Below, in pieces: positions 1 through 7,803 of a stretch of 21,447 nt of DNA. The DNA comes from a virus. The stretch covers positions 1-21,447 of IMG/VR virus record IMGVR_UViG_3300035698_002268. One strand, 5' to 3'. Within the stretch, counting starts at the first letter, position 1, and each line of letters starts with the position of its first letter. The translations under genes were made by a program, and so were the position numbers. The notes beneath the pieces were generated by a model. That model had not been told where the DNA came from. It ran no database searches and saw nothing but the letters and a program-made list of their open reading frames with translations.

Positions 1-1009
1 CGCCCTTCATCGATTCGATCGCGTCGGCGGTGTTCGCGGCGGCGGTCGCCTCCAATTCCTCGATCGCGTTGCCGACCTTGCGGCCCCACGCTCGCGGCCA
101 CTTCGACGGGGCGGCGTTCATCACCAACGCCTCGTCGTCCTCGCCTTCGCAATCGTTGAGCAGCATCGCTCGGAGTTCGCCGATCTTGACCTTGGCTTTC
201 GACAACCGCGTCCGCAATCGTTGCTCGGCGGCTTCGCCCAACAGGGGCACTTCGCCGTCGGGCGTCGTCACGGGCTCCGGGTTGCCAGCCGCGTCCGCTG
301 CTGCGTCGGCGACCTTCGTTGCGACCTCGGCGGCGCGTGACGCGGGCTTGGCTGTCGCCTTCGGTGTCGGGTCGGTGTTGCGGTTGTCGTTCTCGGGCGG
401 CTTCGCGTCGGCGCTGCCGGTGGCGTTCGCCCTGGTGTCAGCGTTCGCTTCGGTCGACGGACTCATTTCGTCGGCCGTGTAGAGCCCGCTGAGGTCGTTC
501 GGGAACGCACGTCGCAACGCCAACGCCTCGGCGCACTTGCCCAACATGAGCGAATCAAACTTCACCCACATCGAAGTCAGAGAGCCGTCGTTTTTCTTCT
601 GCGCGTACTGTTTCCACGTCGCGACGGCGTAGAGCGGATTGTCGAAATCGTTTCGCATCACGCCGACCCGCGCGGCCTTGGGCGGCTTATCTTCGAGCCA
701 CACGTCTTTCCAGATCCCGTCGCCGCCACACCATTCGGGGCCGAGCTGTCCGGTGTAGTGACCCGACCGCTCGGCGATCAAACGGAACCCGTCGATCGAA
801 ACGAGGATCGCGAGCGTTTCCCGCCGCGAGTCCCTGTTCCACCGACCTGTCGCGTAGATCTGCCGCCCGAACGGGTCGAGACCGGTGCGATCGCAGGTCA
901 TAAAAAACGTGGTCTGTTCGTCGGCGGTGAACTTGAACAGCATCGTCCGCTTCAGGTGCTCTCGCTGTTCGCCGGTGAGTGTTCTTTGCACGGTGTCAAC
1001 GGTCGTCAT
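1..1009 (-). CDS. bet: Bet/RecT single-strand annealing protein (3' end off the window)
   Basis: The frame is open from ATG 1009 to the left edge, giving 336 visible residues with no stop. GAGAGGA lies eight bases before the start. Residues 1-181 carry the Bet/RecT core: FFMTCDRTGLDPFGRQIYATG (key part LDPFGRQIY, 44-52), ETLAILVSIDGFRLIAERSG (64-83), MWVKFDSLMLGKCAEALALR (147-166) and RRAFPNDLSGLYTADEM (166-182). An Ala/Asp/Pro/Thr-rich linker (185-250) leads to a C-terminal region with charged helices (256-336). The core anneals complementary single strands made by the YqaJ nuclease. Lambda Bet has about 260 residues, so this protein has a C-terminal extension of at least 75, perhaps a docking domain for a partner such as SSB. 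Confidence 0.9.
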   Translation of the reverse strand, partial: MTTVDTVQRTLTGEQREHLKRTMLFKFTADEQTTFFMTCDRTGLDPFGRQIYATGRWNRDSRRETLAILVSIDGFRLIAERSGHYTGQLGPEWCGGDGIWKDVWLEDKPPKAARVGVMRNDFDNPLYAVATWKQYAQKKNDGSLTSMWVKFDSLMLGKCAEALALRRAFPNDLSGLYTADEMSPSTEANADTRANATGSADAKPPENDNRNTDPTPKATAKPASRAAEVATKVADAAADAAGNPEPVTTPDGEVPLLGEAAEQRLRTRLSKAKVKIGELRAMLLNDCEGEDDEALVMNAAPSKWPRAWGRKVGNAIEELEATAAANTADAIESMKG

Positions 1010-1304
1010 CGTTGGTGTCCTCTCGGCGTTTGGTTTCTTCAGCCCGGTCCTGCAATCGATCAGCGGTGTACCGCCAAAGGTCAACAAGGCCAGCCATCAC
1101 GAGATAGTTGATCGTCGCGTCTGACAGCAAACGCGCTACATCAATCGTGGAATCGGCATGATGGATTTGTGTCGTGGTGCGGACCAGCAACGGCATCAAT
1201 TCCTCGAGCGACATCGAGTCGAGCGAGTTGTTGAGCGTCGTTTCGATCCGGTCGGCGTACGCGCGGGCACGCACCGCGCTGTGCATCGGGGTTGGGTCGC
1301 TCAT
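996..1304 (-). CDS. Hypothetical helical protein between exonuclease and Bet (102 residues)
   Basis: A 102-residue protein starting at an ATG that overlaps the exonuclease stop (ATGA) and ending 14 bases inside the Bet gene. It appears almost fully helical: AVRARAYADRIETTLNNSLD (9-28), LEELMPLLVRTTTQIHHAD (33-51), a more hydrophobic helix ATINYLVMAGLVDLWRY (67-83), then a highly charged tail ending in TNDDDR. No known family is recognised. The tight coupling between an exonuclease and its annealing partner makes a helper or modulator of recombination plausible, comparable in position but not in sequence to lambda Gam. That is inference only. Confidence 0.65.
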   Translation of the reverse strand: MSDPTPMHSAVRARAYADRIETTLNNSLDSMSLEELMPLLVRTTTQIHHADSTIDVARLLSDATINYLVMAGLVDLWRYTADRLQDRAEETKRREDTNDDDR

Positions 1305-2254
1305 TTTCCGATCTTGCCCTTCGTCGTCAGCCGCGCGTGCGTGCTGGCCTTCATGTAGGACGCGTGCAGGTCCGGGTGATCTTTCTTGAGCGAGGTCGCG
1401 TCGAACCTCGACGTGCTGACTGTCGCCATGCCGCACGACCAGCCCTCGCACTTGCCGTGCTCGCTGTCGCCCAACTCGATCAACAGCGACGCGCGGGCGG
1501 CGGCGGCTTCGTCCTTCGCGAATTTCTCGCTCGCCTTCGCGTCGATAAACCGCTGCGCCGTCGCCATTGACACGGCCACGACCTTGGTCGAGTCGCGTTC
1601 GATTCGATCGAGGAACCCGAGCGACGCGGGCGGCTTGCCCTGTGCGATGGGGGGCGGCATGTCCTTCTCGACGTACTTCGACCAGAAGTTTTCCGCGGCT
1701 TCCTCGATCGCCAGCATCAGGTCGCCGTTCAGCGGCACCTCGTAGGTCGTGAACGGGTCGCCGTACCGATCGAACAGGATTCGACCGACGCGGGAGTGAT
1801 CCGACCCGCAGCACGCCATCTGTGCGTGAACCTGAACCAGCACGCGGTCGGGCACCTGATCCGTGCCGGGTTCGCCCCAGCCGTCAACGATCCGGGTCGA
1901 CTTCGCTTCACCGATCGGGCTGCCGCGCGTCATCTCGCCTTCCATCGCGTCGACCGTGGCGAACATCGGAGCCGTCGGGTGCTTGAAGTGCCCCGCTGCC
2001 TGTGACGACGGATCAGCGTCGGGGTCGGGCACGACGTACTCGACCCCGTGCTGTTCGCCCATCAGCTCGACGATCAGCGGTTCGACCGCGTTGCCGAGCC
2101 GAGCCAGCACGCCCGACTCGCTCGGTCCTTCCTTGCCGGTCTTGCGTGCCCAAACGTCGGTCGCCGTCGACCACGGGTTGAGGCCTATGATCGCGGCGAT
2201 CTCGCTTGCGCCGAGTCCTTGGTTCCGAATTTTCAGTTGTGCGTCAGTCAGCAT
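1301..2254 (-). CDS. YqaJ/lambda-exonuclease-like viral recombinase nuclease
   Basis: A 317-residue protein with the signature order of the YqaJ family (PD-(D/E)XK fold). GLGASEIAAIIGLNPWST (13-30) is followed by ARLGNAVEPLI (51-61) and ATVDAM (99-104) with D102. GEAKST (115-120) supplies E116 and K118, and VQVHAQM (140-146) supplies Q141. D102/E116/K118 correspond to the metal-binding D-E-K triad of lambda Exo. The enzyme degrades the 5' strand at double-strand ends so that the annealing protein can load. Bet, its expected partner, is encoded two genes downstream. The start at 2254 follows GAAAGG. The stop overlaps the next start by four bases. The C-terminal ~100 residues are helical and end in a basic tail. 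Confidence 0.9.
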   Translation of the reverse strand: MLTDAQLKIRNQGLGASEIAAIIGLNPWSTATDVWARKTGKEGPSESGVLARLGNAVEPLIVELMGEQHGVEYVVPDPDADPSSQAAGHFKHPTAPMFATVDAMEGEMTRGSPIGEAKSTRIVDGWGEPGTDQVPDRVLVQVHAQMACCGSDHSRVGRILFDRYGDPFTTYEVPLNGDLMLAIEEAAENFWSKYVEKDMPPPIAQGKPPASLGFLDRIERDSTKVVAVSMATAQRFIDAKASEKFAKDEAAAARASLLIELGDSEHGKCEGWSCGMATVSTSRFDATSLKKDHPDLHASYMKASTHARLTTKGKIGK

Positions 2255-2285
2255 TTGCGGGGCCCTTTCGGTCGTACACGACTAT

Positions 2286-2675
2286 CTAGAATGATTCCAT
2301 GCCCTTGGAGAGCGCGAACTGACGCACGATCCAGAGCTGAGTTTTCCAATCGGATTGCTTGCCGCTGATCTTGTCGCGGATCGATTCGTCGAGCGCGACG
2401 TATTCGGCGAACGCGGTGAGGAACGGCATCACGTTCAGGATCTCGATTGCGCTCTGCAACGCCATCGCTTCGTCCATCAGGCCGTCGAATTTGTCGAGGT
2501 GCATATTCTGTTCGGCGCGCTCCATGAGTTGCAACGCCAGGGAGTTCAACGCGAATCCCCACACGGCGACCATCACGATCGGCACCGGCTTTTTCGTGCC
2601 GGCGATCTCGGGCGCGAACGCAAAGCGGCACGCGCGGTCTACTTCAAATCCGGGGCGTTCGATCTTGGGTGGCAT
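2286..2675 (-). CDS. Hypothetical protein, mostly helical (129 residues)
   Basis: A 129-residue protein of unknown function. A hydrophobic segment at residues 32-50 (PIVMVAVWGFALNSLALQL) is long enough to span a membrane but is followed by soluble amphipathic helices. These include MDEAMALQSAIEILNVMPFLTAFAEYVA (shown here only to indicate its helical nature: AMALQSAIEILNVM at 70-83) and WKTQLWIVRQFALSKGM near the C-terminus. The start at 2675 lies two bases after the upstream stop. It precedes the YqaJ exonuclease gene by 31 bases, so it may belong to the recombination block. I cannot assign a role. Confidence 0.65.
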   Translation of the reverse strand: MPPKIERPGFEVDRACRFAFAPEIAGTKKPVPIVMVAVWGFALNSLALQLMERAEQNMHLDKFDGLMDEAMALQSAIEILNVMPFLTAFAEYVALDESIRDKISGKQSDWKTQLWIVRQFALSKGMESF

Positions 2676-2677
2676 GA

Positions 2678-2845
2678 TCAGTCGTCCTCGTTGATAAACG
2701 TGATGCGGATCGCGACGATCGACGGCGAGCCCTTCGGCCCAACGTCGATCACTTCAACCAGGTACCCGCCGTCGCCGTACCCGGACGACGACACGAACCC
2801 CGGCACCAGCCTGGTGTCGCCGTGCGGGCGATCGTTGAATGACAT
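2678..2845 (-). CDS. Small hypothetical protein (55 residues)
   Basis: A 55-residue protein beginning MSFNDRPHGDTRLVPGF and continuing with a Gly/Tyr/Ser turn region (SSSGYGDGGY), then strands (YLVEVIDVG, SIVAIRITFI) and an acidic end (NEDD). ATG 2845 is preferred because GGAGA lies about six bases upstream; the alternative GTG at 2914 has no ribosome site. No family is recognised. Position after the fibre gene suggests either a last small tail component or the first gene of the post-tail block. Its stop is two bases before the next start, so the two are co-translated. Confidence 0.6.
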   Translation of the reverse strand: MSFNDRPHGDTRLVPGFVSSSGYGDGGYLVEVIDVGPKGSPSIVAIRITFINEDD

Positions 2846-2893
2846 GGGCGATCTCCGGTTCAGGTGACGGGTGTTGAGCGACGCGTTCTGCGT

Positions 2894-2899
2894 TGTCAA
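2894..2899 (-). promoter_or_regulatory. Possible -35 box TTGACA before the post-tail genes
   Basis: The minus strand has an exact TTGACA in the 111-base gap between the DUF2793 gene and the 55-residue gene. At a 16-18 base spacing the -10 candidates (TCAACA or nearby) match TATAAT poorly. It is noted because a fresh promoter for the recombination genes would be expected around here. The rest of this gap shows only the ribosome site GGAGA before 2845. Confidence 0.2.
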
Positions 2900-2956
2900 C
2901 AGGTAGATCGTCACGCCGCGCGGGATCGGTTGGGCGAAATCGAGGTTTTTTTCGGA

Positions 2957-3772
2957 TCAGCTCGCCCGGCGCTTCCAATACGCGTCCATCGCCACGTTCG
3001 CTGGGGCGGTGCCCGTGTAGGTGATCGTCGTTTTGGGCGTGAGACTGGCGGTGATATCAAAGTCCAACGCGCCCTGATTGAAGTTCAGCGCCGCGCCAGT
3101 GTCGGAGGTGCTGCCTCGCAACGTGGCCCCGTCGTAAAAATTGAACAGGCAAGTGGTCGGCGGGCCACCGGTCCACTGGCCGCACGCCCTGATAATCGTG
3201 CCGTCGAACGGGGAGACAGAACCCCGAAGGGTCGCGGACGCAATGCTCGACGGCAATTGCATCGCGGCGGGCGACGCGGCGACCGCGCCCGATTCGACAT
3301 AAGCAAAGTGATACGTCGCGACGGACAGCCATTTCGTCCGAGTCGAATCGTAGAAAAACACTTCGTAATCGAGATCGGTTCTCATACAGGTGTCGCCGCT
3401 CACGGGCGACGCGGGCATGGCGGTCCCGGTGCTGTGGTGCGCGTCGAACAACCACGCGGTGCCGTCGAACAAGCCGGGGCGATCGGTGTCCTTGACGTAC
3501 ACGCGCAGGCCCTCGAACGGCGTGAGGAACGTCCACGCGGCCCCGAAGTACGTCGCCACAGTCGAGTCGTGCCCCGCCCACGCGCCCGTCGCGGACGTGC
3601 CGACGAGGTACACGTCGCCCTCGGCCGGGCTGCCGGGCGGCGCGGTGTCGCCGCTGCTCTGAGCGATCAGGTTCGCGAACGTGTCGAGCACGTTGATCGC
3701 GTCGTTGTGCGTGATCTCGCCGCCGGCCGCGCCGGTCGAAACATACGGGGCTGCAAATTTGGGGGTCGCCAT
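2957..3772 (-). CDS. DUF2793-domain tail fibre / receptor-binding protein
   Basis: A 271-residue protein directly after the baseplate gene (11-base gap, AAGGA eight bases before ATG 3772). Residues 6-110 match DUF2793: a VSTGAAGGEITHNDAINVLD segment (11-30), TAPPGSPAEGDVYLVG (43-58), ATGAWAGHDSTVATYFGAAW (61-80) and GLFDGTAWLFD (100-110). DUF2793 proteins are found at the end of GTA-like tail operons in phages of Alphaproteobacteria and are thought to be fibre or host-recognition parts. The C-terminal 150 residues are strand-rich, with VSPFDGTIIRACGQWTGGPP and AALNFNQGALDFD, and are likely the variable binding domain. No collagen repeats or chaperone domain are visible. Confidence 0.8.
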   Translation of the reverse strand: MATPKFAAPYVSTGAAGGEITHNDAINVLDTFANLIAQSSGDTAPPGSPAEGDVYLVGTSATGAWAGHDSTVATYFGAAWTFLTPFEGLRVYVKDTDRPGLFDGTAWLFDAHHSTGTAMPASPVSGDTCMRTDLDYEVFFYDSTRTKWLSVATYHFAYVESGAVAASPAAMQLPSSIASATLRGSVSPFDGTIIRACGQWTGGPPTTCLFNFYDGATLRGSTSDTGAALNFNQGALDFDITASLTPKTTITYTGTAPANVAMDAYWKRRAS

Positions 3773-3783
3773 GAGTGAAATCC

Positions 3784-6366
3784 TTACGCTGTGAACTCGT
3801 ATGTCTCGGACGCGTTGATACCGTTGCGAGTGTGCATCGTCAACCGAATTGTGATCGGGTCGCCGACCGCGAATCCGTCAGTGATGATATCAGCCGCGGC
3901 GTACTGCTTGCCGAAGTACGACCGTCGCCGCAGGTCGCCCCAATCGGTGTAGTCATACCCCTCCTTGGAATAGTCCCAATACGGGTGGCTGCCGTTGACC
4001 ATTTCCTCTTGATCCATCAGCGTGCGGAGCGTCGCGCCGTCTGGACCGTCGAGGACCTCGAGCGTGAAGGTCATCCAATCGTCGCCGTCGAGCTTGATCA
4101 CCTCACGCTCACGCCCCCACCAATTCGTGTCGGGAAACAGCGTGCGCCGGGTGTAGTTCCGGGTGTACCGCCGCCATGCCAAATCGAGATTCCCCGATGC
4201 GTCCCAGCGGCTGCGACCGTCGCACGGCAAGAACGGCCGATCGCTCGGGCGGTCGCGAACGTCTTGTTGGAACGCGATATTGCTGCCGAGCTTCTCCGAT
4301 CGCTTCGCCGTTTTCCAGTGCGTCGGGTCGGGCGCCCTTGACACTTTTACCGACGTTTCGGGCTCGCCGGTCGTATTGATCCCTTCGCCGACCAGATCCG
4401 CGAACACGCACACCGTGGAGTTGACGGGCCATTCTTGCACGAACGGCTCGGTGCCCATTCGTCCTCGGAGCAGTTGCGAAATCACGAACCGGCGGTTGCC
4501 CAGGTCGACCGCATTGACGAACGCGATCAGCTCGGGGCCTCCGTTCTCGCCCATGATCAGCAAATGATTCTCGCCGCCCAGCACCGCTTCCTCGGTGGCC
4601 GTCACCAGATCCGCGTCCACGCTGTTGGACGACATATCGATCGTGAGTTCGCTGCTGTAATCCCAATAGCGATTTCTTGCCTCGGGCACGCCGGCAGGCA
4701 ACACCGTTTTGGTCAGCCCCACTCGCGAATTCGGCACGCCGTTCGCCCGCGAATCCAATTGTCTCGCTCTGTCGAAACCGCTGCTGGCGTTGTTGGCCAG
4801 CCACGCGCTCGTTCGGTTGTTCAAATCGACGTCGGGATCGGCGGGGCCCCACGCGATCATGGCGTGGTTTGTCCCTTCGTTCAAGCCGCCTTTTTCTTCG
4901 CCGTTGCTGACAGACCACCCGACCGACACGCCGAGGACGTGCGTCGAAACGGTCTGAGTGTTTTCGGGCGGCAAGCACGATCGCGGGTTGTCGATCCCGA
5001 CCTGATCGAAGATCCCCGGTTCCTCGACAACGCCGGAGAACTTGGTCAGGTAACTGGGGCCACGATCGAGCTGAATAATTCGCACGTTCTCGGTCACGTC
5101 GCCGTCGCTGACTGTCACAAGGTCGCCGGGCAGCAACGCGATATGCCGAGGGGTCAGGTGTGCCTCGATCCCGACGCGGGTGCCGTGAGCCGCAGCGAGC
5201 AATCGCATCGCGGTCGCGCTGGCTTCTTCGCCCGTCATGGTCATCGGCAACGAGGCCGAGTTTTCACCTTCGAGCGAGAACGCTTGCTTGGACGCCTTGC
5301 GTGACGCGCCCTCAAAGTTGCATTCCGGGTCGGCGTACATCACGACGGATCGTTTGGGCAATTTGTCGGGGGCCGCGTCGGTGCGTGCGAACGGCCACAT
5401 CCGGTTGCGTGCGTCGCCGGGTGAGCCCGCGCCGAGGTATTCGTCGGCGATAACGAAATCGACTGTTTCGCCGCGTTTGCGGAACGTGATCTTGCCGCGT
5501 TCTTCCCGCACGGTCAAGTCGTAGGCAATGATGAACGACTCGATCGCTGCGGCGGTCGGTTGCGGACCCGACACCGAAAACCCGCGACACACGACCGCGT
5601 CGTCGAGTTCGGACGTGTCGATATTCGCGTTCGAGATCCCGGCGCGAGTGCAGAGCCGCGTGAGCGCGACCGCCACGGTCAGGTCGCCATCCTCGGTTTC
5701 GATAATCGCCTCGAAGTTGGGCGCGCGGTTGCCGAAATCGGCGAGCTTCAAACCTTCCACGACGAAATACGCCGACCCCGTGTAGTTCGGCGTGAGCCCC
5801 ACGCCTTTTTCTGCTTCGATCTGCGCGTCGGGTGTCGTCTGATCGCCCAAATAAATTCGCAGGTCGGCCACGCGGTCGTCGAGTTCGGTGTCGTCCACAC
5901 CGTAGATTTTTTTAGTGTTGGCGAAGATCGTTTTGACGCGGTGAATTTTCTTGTTCGTGAGCGCGTCGGTGTCGCACAAGTGAATCGCCATGCTCACCGA
6001 GTAAGAAAACGTCGTCGATTTTTGGCTCGGCCCGCCCTTGCCCCCGCTCGATGACGTTTCCGACGTTTCAACGAGCGTGGTTGACCAGATCACGCCGCCG
6101 CCGACTCGCCTGCCCACGTCGACCGCGTTGCCCGCCGCCATCACGAACGTCGCGGGCGATCCTTCGCTGCCGAGCGTCACGCTCAGGTCGTCGAGCTTCG
6201 AGCCCGAGAAATCTTCCGGCCCGCCGAAGATCGCGGGGTACACCAACTGGCTATCGATCACTGATCCGGCGGCGATCGCACCCGACACGATCACGGAGGC
6301 CCAGAACCCGCCCGCCGCCCCGCCGGTCGCTGCCGTTGCCGCCGCGCCAAATGCGATCGTCGCCAT
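3784..6366 (-). CDS. Baseplate/tail-tip protein, Rcc01698-like 'megatron' without the TIM-barrel domain (GTA g15-like)
   Basis: An 860-residue protein starting at ATG 6366, which shares a base with the upstream stop. An Ala/Gly-rich hydrophobic N-terminus (1-48) is followed by the hub-type core: VMAAGNAVDVGRRVGGGVIW (75-94), SMAIHLCD (125-132) and AYFVVEGLKLADFGNRAPNF (199-218). The Phage-tail_3-type region includes ESFIIAYDLTVREERGKITF (276-295). Later, LLRGRMGTEPFVQEWPVNS and RRYTRNYTRR match the C-terminal pattern of GTA g15-like proteins ('RGr.GTE......G', 'W.RRtR'). The GTA protein is about 1,300 residues and carries a GTA_TIM glycoside-hydrolase-like domain. That domain is absent here, so this is a short form. 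It probably contacts the host surface and anchors fibres. Confidence 0.85.
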   Translation of the reverse strand: MATIAFGAAATAATGGAAGGFWASVIVSGAIAAGSVIDSQLVYPAIFGGPEDFSGSKLDDLSVTLGSEGSPATFVMAAGNAVDVGRRVGGGVIWSTTLVETSETSSSGGKGGPSQKSTTFSYSVSMAIHLCDTDALTNKKIHRVKTIFANTKKIYGVDDTELDDRVADLRIYLGDQTTPDAQIEAEKGVGLTPNYTGSAYFVVEGLKLADFGNRAPNFEAIIETEDGDLTVAVALTRLCTRAGISNANIDTSELDDAVVCRGFSVSGPQPTAAAIESFIIAYDLTVREERGKITFRKRGETVDFVIADEYLGAGSPGDARNRMWPFARTDAAPDKLPKRSVVMYADPECNFEGASRKASKQAFSLEGENSASLPMTMTGEEASATAMRLLAAAHGTRVGIEAHLTPRHIALLPGDLVTVSDGDVTENVRIIQLDRGPSYLTKFSGVVEEPGIFDQVGIDNPRSCLPPENTQTVSTHVLGVSVGWSVSNGEEKGGLNEGTNHAMIAWGPADPDVDLNNRTSAWLANNASSGFDRARQLDSRANGVPNSRVGLTKTVLPAGVPEARNRYWDYSSELTIDMSSNSVDADLVTATEEAVLGGENHLLIMGENGGPELIAFVNAVDLGNRRFVISQLLRGRMGTEPFVQEWPVNSTVCVFADLVGEGINTTGEPETSVKVSRAPDPTHWKTAKRSEKLGSNIAFQQDVRDRPSDRPFLPCDGRSRWDASGNLDLAWRRYTRNYTRRTLFPDTNWWGREREVIKLDGDDWMTFTLEVLDGPDGATLRTLMDQEEMVNGSHPYWDYSKEGYDYTDWGDLRRRSYFGKQYAAADIITDGFAVGDPITIRLTMHTRNGINASETYEFTA

Positions 6367-6812
6367 TATTCGACTCCCGGAAAATCGAACGCGTGAGTGA
6401 TTCGTTTGTCCCACTCGGGCCCCATCGTGTGTTCGCACACGCCGGGCCAACCGCTGCCGTTGTACGCGTGCAGCATACGCCGAGGCTCGATCGTTGTCAG
6501 GATCGCGCAATGCTGCGGGAGTCGAACGTCGGGGCTGCACTCGCCCTCGATCGCGAAAATCATCACCGAGCCGGGCCGGATTTCCTCGAGCCCGATCGCG
6601 ATCAGTCCCGCTTTGTGCAGGAACCCGACCAGCGTGCCGTTCGGCGCTGCCGGGTATCGCGACGGGGCCTCGTACTCGATCCCGACCTGGTCAGCGGTGC
6701 ACGTCAACACGCCGATGCAATCCAACGCGCGGCCCGGTCGTCGGCCCCACATACGGAACGGGGTCTTGTTCAGCGTCCTCGCCGCGCGCACGATTTCGTC
6801 GCGTGCGATCAC
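6366..6812 (-). CDS. NlpC/P60-type cell-wall peptidase of the tail tip (GTA g14-like)
   Basis: A 148-residue protein with a GTG start at 6812 that overlaps the hub gene stop. No suitable ATG exists in frame before the catalytic motif. The N-terminal helix IARDEIVRAARTL leads to TPFRMWGRRPGRALDCIGV. C32 is the likely nucleophile, H101 (QHCAI) the base and H115 (LHAYNG) the third residue, in the order seen in NlpC/P60 enzymes. The ending DKRITHAFDFPG matches GTA g14-like proteins ('W..RI...frfpG'). The enzyme should cut peptidoglycan peptides locally during tail penetration, and it is the only cell-wall enzyme visible here. The next gene starts in a TAATG overlap. Confidence 0.87.
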   Translation of the reverse strand: MIARDEIVRAARTLNKTPFRMWGRRPGRALDCIGVLTCTADQVGIEYEAPSRYPAAPNGTLVGFLHKAGLIAIGLEEIRPGSVMIFAIEGECSPDVRLPQHCAILTTIEPRRMLHAYNGSGWPGVCEHTMGPEWDKRITHAFDFPGVE

Positions 6813-7801
6813 GGCGTTCTCATGATCGACCCGGTGCCGGGCATATCGGGGAAGCCTCGGAACCTGCCGTAGTTGTTCGCCCACGGTCGACCGCCCGGCC
6901 CTGCGGTGCCTCGGCAATCGTCGGGGATCTTGCGGCACCCGGGCACGATCGAAAACGTCTCCCCGGCCGTGATCGCGAACGGCGATCGGTATTCGAGCGT
7001 GATCACGCCGCTGGCGTTGACAAAATCCTTCACGTCGAGCACGAGGTTTTCGTTCGGGCCACTGGTGAACGCGATCCGCCCGAGGTGATACAGCCCGTCC
7101 GCACCGCTGAGCGTCGTCGTGAACACGCGGCGGTTCTCGCTGACCGCCACGATCTCGTCGGTGACGCGGTGCGCTTCGATATTGACTCCGCATCGTTCGT
7201 CGCCCAGGTCCGCATCACAGTCCCGCGACAACGTGCGGCCGACCTTACGACCGAGCACGCCCATCAGCCCGACGATTTGCGCTTGCCACACCTCGCCGGT
7301 GAACGCCACTTCTTCGATCCGGTACACCTCGACATCGAACGCTCCCGCCCACGGGTACATCCAATCCACTGTTCGCACGGTCACGTCCGCGTCACGGTAC
7401 AAGCCCGCGCGGAGATCTTCTTTCGTGATCAGGTCGCTTGCCAGCGCGCCGCGCAGCTCGACGTTCGCCGATTCGGTGCCGCTGAGTCGTTGCGCCGCGC
7501 TCGATGATGCGTCGGCCGGGGCGTAGGTGTTCCCGTCGAAATACAGGGCCGACGAATGATCGGTGAAATACAACGTCGTGCCGTCCGAGCGTGCGATCTC
7601 CCACAACTTCGCGTATCGGAACACGTTCGTTTTTCGCGATCGGAGGGCTTCCATTCCTTCGCCCATTCGTGACGCGCTGCCGACGACGGACGGGGTGCTG
7701 ACCGCGTACAAAGCCGCGTCGTCGTCCATCACGATTGTCAGGTTGGACTCGGTGAGCAGGTTCGCCCCGTATTCATCCAACAGCACGTTGTCGGTTGCCA
7801 T
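6809..7801 (-). CDS. Tail hub protein, DUF2163 / BR0599 family with four cysteines (GTA g13-like)
   Basis: A 330-residue protein. Residues about 55-215 carry the DUF2163 pattern: KLWEIARSDGTTLYFTDHSS, then ALASDLITKEDLRAGLYRDADV, VRTVDWMYPW and WQAQIVGLMGVLGRKVG. Four cysteines follow in two pairs, C195/C204 and C289/C296. The C-terminal NNYGRFRGFPDMPG is the BR0599 signature. Homologues (GTA g13, lambda gpL) use four such cysteines to bind an iron-sulfur cluster at the tail tip, so the same is likely here. The first ~45 residues (LLDEYGANLLTESNLTI...) look like an added N-terminal segment. ATG 7801 is preferred to the TTG at 7807, which falls before the upstream stop. Its stop overlaps the next GTG start (GTGA). 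Confidence 0.87.
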   Translation of the reverse strand: MATDNVLLDEYGANLLTESNLTIVMDDDAALYAVSTPSVVGSASRMGEGMEALRSRKTNVFRYAKLWEIARSDGTTLYFTDHSSALYFDGNTYAPADASSSAAQRLSGTESANVELRGALASDLITKEDLRAGLYRDADVTVRTVDWMYPWAGAFDVEVYRIEEVAFTGEVWQAQIVGLMGVLGRKVGRTLSRDCDADLGDERCGVNIEAHRVTDEIVAVSENRRVFTTTLSGADGLYHLGRIAFTSGPNENLVLDVKDFVNASGVITLEYRSPFAITAGETFSIVPGCRKIPDDCRGTAGPGGRPWANNYGRFRGFPDMPGTGSIMRTP

Positions 7802-7803
7802 AA

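Noticed and set aside
30-482. Plus-strand frame at the left end
   Set aside because: It is antisense to the Bet gene, whose minus-strand frame is open to the edge and has a conserved core.
2941-2952. T7 run on the plus strand as a terminator
   Set aside because: No stem precedes it on the plus strand, and no plus-strand gene exists to terminate.
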